A DNA stretch of 64,000 bases from Acholoe squamosa (taxonomy: Eukaryota > Annelida > Polychaeta > Phyllodocida > Polynoidae): positions 108,665,669 through 108,729,668 of the forward strand of contig OX439036.1 in the NCBI GenBank assembly GCA_949317995.1, given 5' to 3'. Shown here piece after piece: positions 56,717 through 64,000 of the stretch (positions are counted from its first letter, which is position 1; each line of letters opens with the position of its first letter). A program made the position numbers and the translations under genes. The notes below the pieces were generated by a model. The model worked only from the letters and a program-made list of their open reading frames with translations, did not search any database and was not told the DNA's origin.

Positions 56717-57196
56717 CTACCACAGATCCTCGGGTTCAACATCAATGGGAGAGTCCGGGGCCGAGTCCGAGCCATACATATGGCCGTGATCCTGCTCCCA
56801 CTCAGCGAGCCGGGCCTCCAGCATCCCCAGTCCATACTCGGCAGCCGTGGATGGATTCCCGGATGCCGCAAGATCGAGGAGGGATGCCGCCAACAAATAA
56901 TCCCATAGCACTCGCTCCCGCGGCCCTAGGTTATAATCCATGGGCCAGAAACCCATATTGCCCAAGGCCCTAGTCAGAAGGGCCACAGTGGCCCCCCGAC
57001 GCAAGGCTGAGCCCAGGAAATAATGGCAGGAGTAATTACAGACCACCACATCACCATGCTCAATGATCTCCTTGAAATTACTCACTATGTACCCATAATG
57101 GATGGTCTGGTTAGACTCAACCAGGGCCCTAGCTGGACTCCCCACCTCCATCACCTGGGGGACAGGCAGAGCAAAGAGAGCTTGTAGGTGGGCCAT
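56717..57196 (-). CDS. Antisense ORF in the provirus (159 aa, unknown function)
   Basis: Starts at ATG 57196 in a strong context (ACCATGG) and ends UAG at 56717-56719; the frame is open further upstream to 57349. The reading frame lies in a GC-richer island (56700-57200) with no long frame on the sense strand. The product has a mixed globular composition (HYGYIVSNFKEIIEHGD; WDYLLAASLLDLAASG) and an acidic end (DSPIDVEPEDLW). No zinc, membrane or catalytic motif is recognised. A TATA-like TGTATATAAT sits about 270 bp upstream on the minus strand (57460-57470). Antisense genes exist in some plant Ty3/Gypsy elements and in deltaretroviruses, so a regulatory accessory protein is possible; function unknown. 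Confidence 0.55.
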   Translation of the reverse strand: MAHLQALFALPVPQVMEVGSPARALVESNQTIHYGYIVSNFKEIIEHGDVVVCNYSCHYFLGSALRRGATVALLTRALGNMGFWPMDYNLGPRERVLWDYLLAASLLDLAASGNPSTAAEYGLGMLEARLAEWEQDHGHMYGSDSAPDSPIDVEPEDLW

Positions 57197-58006
57197 GGTA
57201 CTACAGCAGTGACTTCCAGAGAGGAACTGATGCTCCAATACCAGCCACACACTCCTTAAATGGACACACACACACCCCCCCCCCCCACCCTGAACTGTCC
57301 ACTGACACCAAGCTAGGCACTGCCACAGACACATGCCAAAATCTGGCACCTAACACCTCAAGTGCCACCACTGCATGAGCACACCAGGGAGGAGACTCAC
57401 ATCTCACTCCTGACACACCTCCACTGTCAATGAAATTATCAAAGTATTAGAAAAAAAAATTATATACACAGCCACTTGTTGATGTATAATATGAAAATCT
57501 ATGGTATTCTCACAAAAATCAATGATTAATGCGCACATATACGCGCAAAATTGCGAAATTGCAAATTACAAATTGTAAAATTGTACAAATCTAACATTAA
57601 TATACATGAATGCAGGTAGATAACTAAGACAGTTTTTGTACCCACTAGCACTTGTATACTATGCCAAGGTTTACTTAAAGTAACACACTTTAGGTATCCA
57701 AGAAAATTGTTGGAAAAATGAAAAAAAAAAAAAAAAAAAAAAAAATTTGTTGAGAAAATTGTTGACATAAAACATGTTTACTTAAGATACTCACCAAATA
57801 AATCTCTTTCAGGGACACATACTCAAAAGGCTAGGGGAATAGTCAATTAAGCAGCGGCCCACTGCCGAAATTGCCAATTAATACACCCATATAGCAAAAT
57901 CAATGAGTAACTCAGAGACAAACAAGCCTATTGTACATGAAGTGCTTTGTTTTTCCGGCCCTCGGAAAAATTTGTCTCAAATCCCATAAATTGAATAGTG
58001 TAATCT

Positions 58007-58270
58007 AGATTGTACGTTTGTACCCAATTTGCACACAAAAATTGTATGTTTGCACACCAGATTGTACGCTCGTACCCAATTTGCACACTAAAATTGTATA
58101 TTTGCACACCAGATTGTACGCTCGTACCCAATTTGCACACTAAAATTGTATATTTGCACACCAGATTGTACGCTTGTACCCAATTTGCACACTAAAATTG
58201 TATGTTTGCACACCAGATTGTACGCTCGTACCCAATTTGCACACTAAAATTGTATGTTTGCACACTAGAT
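58007..58270 (+). repeat. 52-bp tandem array (about 5 copies)
   Basis: Units begin AGATTGTACGCTCGTACCCA and contain TTTGCACAC twice. Unit starts at 58007, 58059, 58111, 58163 and 58215, with a degraded copy after. CGTAC palindromic cores recur in every unit. Confidence 0.9.
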
Positions 58271-58439
58271 TGTAAGTTGTATCCAATTTACATTTGATTT
58301 ATATGTTGCACATTATACTGTATGTCTGTACCCAATTCATACACTGAAGTCAGATTTTTAGAAAATCAACATTTCTATGTGTATCCAAGCTGTACGCAAA
58401 ATTACATTTGTACATACAGAAACTATCAATTGAACGCAA

Positions 58440-58680
58440 AAATTATGCATTGGCATACTAAAATTGCCAAATGCACGCGAAATTATATATTTGCACACTA
58501 AAATTGCCAAATATACGCGAAAATTATATATTTGCACACTCAAATTGCCAAATGTACGCGAAATTATATATTTGCACACTAAAATTGCCAAATATACGCG
58601 AAAATTATATATTTGCACACTTAAATTGCCAAATGTACGCAAAAATTATATATTTGCATACTGAAATTGTCAATTGAACG
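58440..58680 (+). repeat. 40/41-bp tandem array (about 6 copies)
   Basis: Units alternate between 40 and 41 bp (GCGAAATT versus GCGAAAATT) and contain TTTGCACACTAAAATTGCC. The shared TTTGCACAC..AAATTG core shows common ancestry with the 52-bp array. Confidence 0.85.
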
Positions 58681-59058
58681 CAATTACACGCGAAATTGTA
58701 AATTTGCACACCGAAATTGTCATTTATGTTCAATTTGCACGCTAAATTGAATATTAAATGCCAAAATTGCACACTATTTGCCAAATTGTATGTTGTACAT
58801 AAAAATGGAAAATTGTACCCAATATTGATGTTACATAAGCAAATAAGCTATGGTATGGTAAGATATAGAAACTCGGAAATGTACTTATACCCAGGAGAAA
58901 ATTGTTTATACTGACAAAGCTCTACCACAAAAATTGCATTTGAAGCACTCCCCATCACTTCAAATCCTCTTACAAAACAGTATACAACTCCAAAATAAGG
59001 TAAAAATTGTATAAATTGTACATTCCCTCGGCGAAATGACGGAGTTTCGCATTCTTTC

Positions 59059-59071
59059 GGGGGAGAGGGAG
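59059..59071 (+). promoter_or_regulatory. Polypurine tract
   Basis: Thirteen purines (GGGGGAGAGGGAG) end seven bases before the 3' LTR, the expected site for plus-strand priming. The small gap is a little unusual. Confidence 0.65.
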
Positions 59072-59078
59072 TATTCTA

Positions 59079-60425
59079 TGATATACCATTTTATTGTTCC
59101 ATAAATTCTAACATATTTTGTATTAATCAAAGAAATATCTATGAAATTAATACATAGGTTGGTTCTAAGAGCTATAAGAGCGCTCAAACTTTACATAAGA
59201 GCGTTCATGCCCCACTGCACACCAGCCAGGTCAGTTACATACACTCTCTGACATCAAAGGCTCCGACCTAATGGTTCATTGCACAATATAATAAAAATGA
59301 GGGTCTCAGTGTGCGACCTCATGGTTCAATGCACAAATTAATAACTTGTAAGTGAATGCAACCGGCCGTCACGGGTGCCTGAGCACCGCTGACGCCGTCA
59401 TGAGTGTCTGAGCACTCTAAGGACTGAACAATGGGTTACATAAGCACGACGCCATAACCTTCCGGTCGCTCTAGCGTCGCTCCTGAGCAACCTAGGTCAA
59501 ATATCAAAAATTCTATGGAAAGCCCATAATTAGACGGTCAGAATGAGCCCAAGATCAAGGCGGAACTCCCATTATTAAGGAAATTACGCCATGGAGACTG
59601 AATCGACCTCCGAGTAAGCTACAGACAAACCGGCGGGAGTTACGCGCCTATCCAGCGGGCATTATAAACTTGGCATATTCAACTCCGCGCATGCCCAAAA
59701 TGGCGGTTATAAACGCATAAACGGCCGAGATATGAGGGTCTAAAGATGCAGAACCGACCAAGACAATGGGGGCCATAGCGGCGTCCATGGGGGTCCTTTG
59801 TCCCCCTGTGACACTTGAAAGGGTCCCCTCAAACAATTGTAGAGTTAGGCAGATGCTGCTGGCTCCAGTCAGTCTGGAGGTGCTTTTCCAAGATTTGCTA
59901 CAAATAGCCTGTCTGCACCTCCAGGAAGACACATCACCAAGAACCGCTCTAGAGGTAACATCTCCAGTCATCTCCTGCTACCTGCTATACCACTGCACTA
60001 TGGTGAAACTATGCTAGACAGGCATTGGTTTCCTACCATTAGTGGCCAGAGGCTATCTTCTTCAAGACTTCCACCAGAGGGTAAAGTTATCCATTATTAC
60101 ATTATTCCTCTAAGCAGCAGGTCAGGAGCTAGGTGTGGGAACCCACCTAGAAGTATGCTGGACACTGTATTATTAATACCTCACAGGTGGAGTGGAACTG
60201 AACATTGTACTTTATAAATTACTGTATGTTTACTGTATGTACAAATTACCTACATACTAACTACTGTGTGATTGATATTTCTTACATGTTGCCTAAAGCT
60301 GAATAAACCAGTGACAACTGGAAATAACACTATTTATTATGAGCCTGATGTATTTACTCCATACACCACTAGTCATATGATATTTCTCATATGACAACTT
60401 GATCATGCCAATCACTAGTATGACA
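59079..60425 (+). repeat. 3' LTR
   Basis: 1347 bp. Differs from the 5' LTR at 59448, 59476, 59489, 59572 and 59583 only (by eye). Three of the five are C-G to C-A/T-G type changes at CpG. AATAAA at 60302-60307 should end the element's RNA. Confidence 0.95.
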
Positions 60426-60429
60426 ATAA

Positions 60430-61593
60430 CATACGTCATGTATAAGGCTGTACACCATTTAGATTTCAGGAAGCTCAGTAAATAATGTTGCTAATCAGAT
60501 TTGAATAAGGGTGGCCTGATCGCAGACCATCTTAGCACCATCACTACTACCTGGCATGCCCGCCGTTCATATACATGTTAATACATGTACAGGAAGGTGC
60601 TAGACCCAGGCCCATTCCTCCCCTAGGGAAACCATTCCTATGAACAAATCTTATGCATGGAGGGTATTAATATGGGAATGCAACTACAGCTGGCTCCCCA
60701 GGCTGTATCAGGTGTATGGCATGGATGTGTGAAACTTCCCCACACATCCACTGTAGGTAGATTTCATAGTCACTGCCAGACTCCAGGATGCTGCAGGCAT
60801 AGCTGCAGATTCCATAGAAGCCCTATGGGTACAGAAGTCCTTTTTTGCATTACCTAGAGGTTAGGGTGATGCGATGTATAGACTACCATCTTGTCTTCCA
60901 GATCACTCGTTTATGTTGATAAAACCAAAGGACATGGCTTCAGATGGTCAGAGGAAAAAGGTGGGAAAATCAGGAAGGTAGGAGATATGGAGAGATTCAT
61001 TGACAAAAAGAAAATCTATGTAGATGGCTTACAGAGGGGTCACACCTTCTCCTAGGTCACTGACAGTCCTTACCAAATCAAAGAGAATATATGCATTATG
61101 TCAGAATCTTGGCAGAGGATGATGTGTGCATCTTTACTACCTTATGTATGTGGCCGTTTCCAGATAGATAGTGGGAAGTGTAATGATTCGAGTTCTTATA
61201 TAACTTGGGGTCCGTTCGAAATATATCAATATCAAGCAAAACCAGACAAGTTAGCTTGGGTTAGTGCAACCGGCACATGTTTATTTCGTAGTTACATATG
61301 TTTGAAGTGGTGCTATGAATATAGCTCAGTGCTCTCCAGGTGTTGCCCTGGCCGCAGTCAGAAGCCAACTGAGCTCCCTACGCAGTCCCAGGTAGGGACG
61401 GGAGCAGTGAAGACTAGTGCTGCCACCACCTCATAGTGACCAGAGATCAAAGCGACCTCTGGTCCTACCGGTGGTAACCGCACCGATCGACCTGCCCTCT
61501 CGAATAGGGGGCTAACACTATATATACCGCTCCACGAACCCCTACAGAAGCATGCCTGAAAAGTACTGATCTGATACATTTACATTCCAGATC

Positions 61594-61597
<4 letters not shown>
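60430..61597. other. Non-coding stretch right of the provirus
   Basis: No supported gene. An ORF of 112 codons (61098-61436) has no recognisable domain and no splice context. Confidence 0.4.

Positions 61598-61657
<60 letters not shown>
61598..61657. repeat. (TA)n microsatellite
   Basis: About 60 bp of TA repeat. Confidence 0.95.
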
Positions 61658-61661
<4 letters not shown>

Positions 61662-62164
61662 TTATACATTTGATTGATTGATTGAAATTCTTTTATTTAT
61701 ACTGAAATAATTTAGCCAGATGCGTGCCTGTGGTTACAATCATTCCAGTCAATTGTGTACATGCTTCACTGGTTTGCAATATACTTAGCATGAAGTAATG
61801 AAAAAGAAAAATATAATACTAATACAAAAGGGCTTAAGGCCATGACTTAAGCTAATAGAAAGTGTAAAGGGAAGAGAAGAAAGAATACTGTATTGGGCAG
61901 GCAAGTGCCCTGTTTTAGCTTGAGATGGTCTAGCAAGTCTCCAGTGATATAAAAGGACATGCAGTTTCAAATCAGGATATGTAGCCTTGAGGGATCATGG
62001 GAACTTAATATACAATACGCTGTGTATATTACATCCCTATAACCTATCAAACAAGGTCTATTGAGGAACAGAGCATTGTATGGAAGCCACCACATGTTCT
62101 ACTACCTCCAGCACCACTGCTACAAGCATCCCAAGATGGTGTTGCGAATAGCAGAAAGGATAGC

Positions 62165-62347
62165 TTTGCATAAGAAGAGTCACACAGTAAGGTACCTGCT
62201 GGTGCAATACACACTAATTTTAAACAAGGTGAGTGGTGCTTCAGTGTAATGTCAGGAGTACAGGTTGAATGGTGAAGCAATGCATGATTTTTTAGTGTGA
62301 GAGGCTACCTACTCAGTGCTCTCTTCAGGTTATGTGCAACACCCTGA
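62165..62347 (-). repeat. MITE family 1, degenerate third copy
   Basis: Partial match to the right half of copy 2 (5922-6282): shared GGTACCTG..TG.TGCA, TTTTAAACAAGG, GTGAAGCA.TGCA and a terminal GCAACACCCT. Strongly diverged and truncated. Confidence 0.5.
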
Positions 62348-64000
62348 TGATGAACTGTGTATTGTGTGGAAGCCACCACCTACCACCAGCACCACAGCTA
62401 CCAGTACTTCACGGACACCACTACCTTACCATTCAGATGTCTTCCCCCTCCCTCATCAGATAATTCCCCCAAACCCACTCATCCACCCCCTCTTGTGATT
62501 CTACTGACACAACAGTGTGTTTTCTCACCAGAAATCAGGACAAAATTTACACATTTTACCCATACATATTGCAAAATCCATTGCAGGCATCAGACATTTC
62601 CAAAGGTCCCCATTGGGCATTTTTATACAATATGGAATAAGTGTTTGTTTCAGTGTGTGTTGTGTGAGAGAAGCGAGTACTGTGTGGAGTGGTTATGTTG
62701 AGATTGGAGGAAACAGGGAAAATCATGACAAAAAGTGGATCAACACTTTAAAGTTACGCCCACGAGGGTGTGCTTGGGCATACATTTTACCCTGTTGATC
62801 CACAAATATTGTTATAGCATGTTTTGAATTTAACTGCTTTCAACAGATGTTCAGAAACAAAAATTGTTATTTTATCCTGAAAGCATGTCAATAAAATTGA
62901 AATCCCTGAAATGTGTATCGTGAGAAGCAAACATTGGTTCTGTCATTTCAGAGCATTATGAATGTAAAAAGAGAAAAGAAAGGCATACTGTGAGAGATTA
63001 CTTCACTCCAACACTACTCCTTTTTTCCAATTAAGCACGGATACCTTTTGTGCCATTGGAAATAATTCAACCAGAAAGGCAGAGGATATCAATCAACACT
63101 GAGCACTGTGGCTTTTCTGGCATCCCCAAAACAATTTCCCACATTGAAAACCTAAAGTATGGGTCTTGGTTTGGGGGATTTATCTCCTTTTCATCCTTCA
63201 AAGTCACACTGAGCTATTTATTTGTCTTATTTCATGTTAAATTGTGCAGCACAAATAGAATAAAATGGCACAATTTATCCAGAGTCTTTTAAATGAAGAT
63301 TAAGGATTTCATTATTTCTCTTCAGGCTGTGATGTGTGAATATCTGGACATTATCCTTTTGTCAATAGTGTTACCTTTCAATAAATTTCATATGGTTGCC
63401 TATAGAATGCAAGGCCAACTTCTCTTGGTGCATAGTAGTACCTAAATGATGGGCTTTAACACTTATTTACCTCATCTGGATATGTCACTTAATTGTACAC
63501 TGCAAAAAAATGTCGTAAAATTACAGCATATTCCTCATCCTTAAGTTGCCAGAGATCCGTCATTATATTCACAGAGATATCTTGCATTTTTGTGTACCAC
63601 CTTACTGCCACCTGGGCCTTTTCAAGAAGGGTGGTCAAGTGTTGAACTTTAAGAGGATTCCTGGTTAATTCAACAGTTACTTTTCACAGTCTGTGTCATT
63701 TCTTGAATCCTTGGTGAACATATATAGGCAAAAAATAGATCTTTCTGATTGTTTGTCATGTCTGTTTCAGACCTGAAGCTCATTTCTGAGACCCTGCTAT
63801 ACTATAACTGGGTTTGTTACCTGATTGTTTTATTGTTCTCTTGTCTTATTGAAAATACAATATAAAAAGAATTATTAGTAAACCAATATAGGCGAGTCCC
63901 GGCTTATTGCGATCCTTTATATGAACAATGAAGAAGTGAACCTAGACTATTAGATTATGTAGCAGAAAGAGAATGTATCTCCCTCCCTACTCGATCCTAC
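62348..64000. repeat. Repeat D5, copy 2, runs off the window
   Basis: From about 63030 on, segments match 42005-42725 in order, including the last 130 bp of the window. A piece at 63525-63700 also matches the 9.5-kb and 29.6-kb family. No coding capacity seen. The 62348-63030 part has only short similarity (62355-62420 with 62073-62140). Confidence 0.55.

Larger units (their letters stand above)
57421..59058 (+). repeat. AT-rich tandem-array region before the 3' LTR
   Basis: Made almost entirely of variants of ATTTGCACAC..AAATTG motifs. It contains a 26-nt A-run (57720-57745), the 52-bp array and the 40/41-bp array listed separately, and looser copies up to about 58760. Short ORFs here arise from the repeats. 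Nothing coding is supported. Confidence 0.8.
44358..60425 (+). mobile_element. Env-bearing Ty3/Gypsy (errantivirus-like) provirus, 16,068 bp
   Basis: Complete LTR-to-LTR element. LTRs are 1347 bp each (offset 14,721) and begin TGATATACC and end ATGACA. ATAA occurs immediately outside both ends (44354-44357 and 60426-60429), a 4-bp target duplication usual for this group. Pol order PR-RT-RH-IN defines Ty3/Gypsy; a fusion-type env region follows. It is much longer than typical Gypsy elements (5-8 kb) because of a long leader minisatellite, an extended pol linker, an antisense ORF and 1.6 kb of arrays before the 3' LTR. Five LTR differences (about 0.4 percent) indicate a recent insertion. Confidence 0.95.

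Noticed and set aside
58010-58677. Short ORFs before the 3' LTR
   Set aside because: Artefacts of the 52-bp and 40/41-bp arrays.
61098-61436. 112-codon ORF, possible exon
   Set aside because: No recognisable domain, unremarkable composition, no convincing splice or polyadenylation context.

Overview
This is a eukaryotic, almost certainly animal, window and it is essentially a repeat landscape. It is AT-rich, with long dinucleotide arrays, tRNA-derived repeats, MITEs, a Ngaro/PAT-type tyrosine-recombinase retrotransposon and a very large env-bearing Ty3/Gypsy provirus. That mix is typical of invertebrate metazoans, but nothing fixes the species. I found no convincing host protein-coding exon, no rRNA and no intact tRNA gene. 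Almost all of the recognisable coding capacity belongs to two mobile elements.

Layout. 1-21 kb: diverged duplicated non-coding blocks (at least three families), two inverted copies of a 362-bp MITE, a fragment of an LTR element on the minus strand (LTR 4371-4703), a tRNA-Cys-like repeat (11289) and a TA-flanked DNA transposon (14322-16294). That transposon has a second MITE nested in it, and a paralogous block at 27.67-28.6 kb lacks it (empty site). 21.9-26.25 kb: a Ngaro/PAT-like element on the minus strand with split direct repeats (A-ORFs-B-A-B), encoding Gag, RT, RNase H and tyrosine recombinase. Its pol is damaged by an in-frame UAG and a deletion at the RT/RNase H joint. 26.5-44.3 kb: non-coding sequence with microsatellites, tRNA-like SINE heads, hairpins, a second copy of the 263-bp MITE and a gatgag-palindrome array.

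44358-60425: a 16,068-bp Ty3/Gypsy errantivirus-like provirus. Its two 1,347-bp LTRs differ at only five positions by eye and are flanked by a 4-bp target duplication (ATAA), so the insertion is young. Order: LTR, primer-binding site, 22-copy 20-bp minisatellite leader, gag (no zinc knuckle, Arg-Gly/Asn-rich tail), pol (PR-RT-RH-long linker-IN), a baculovirus-F/Gypsy-type env region broken by one stop and one frame change, an antisense ORF of 159 codons in a GC-richer island, 1.6 kb of AT-rich 52-bp and 40/41-bp arrays, polypurine tract, LTR.

Working together: Gag would form the particle and bind RNA, Pol would mature, copy and integrate it, and the env-like reading frames would have supplied an envelope. 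The antisense ORF is the least explained gene-like object here and, with the zinc-knuckle-free Gag, the best candidate for new biology.
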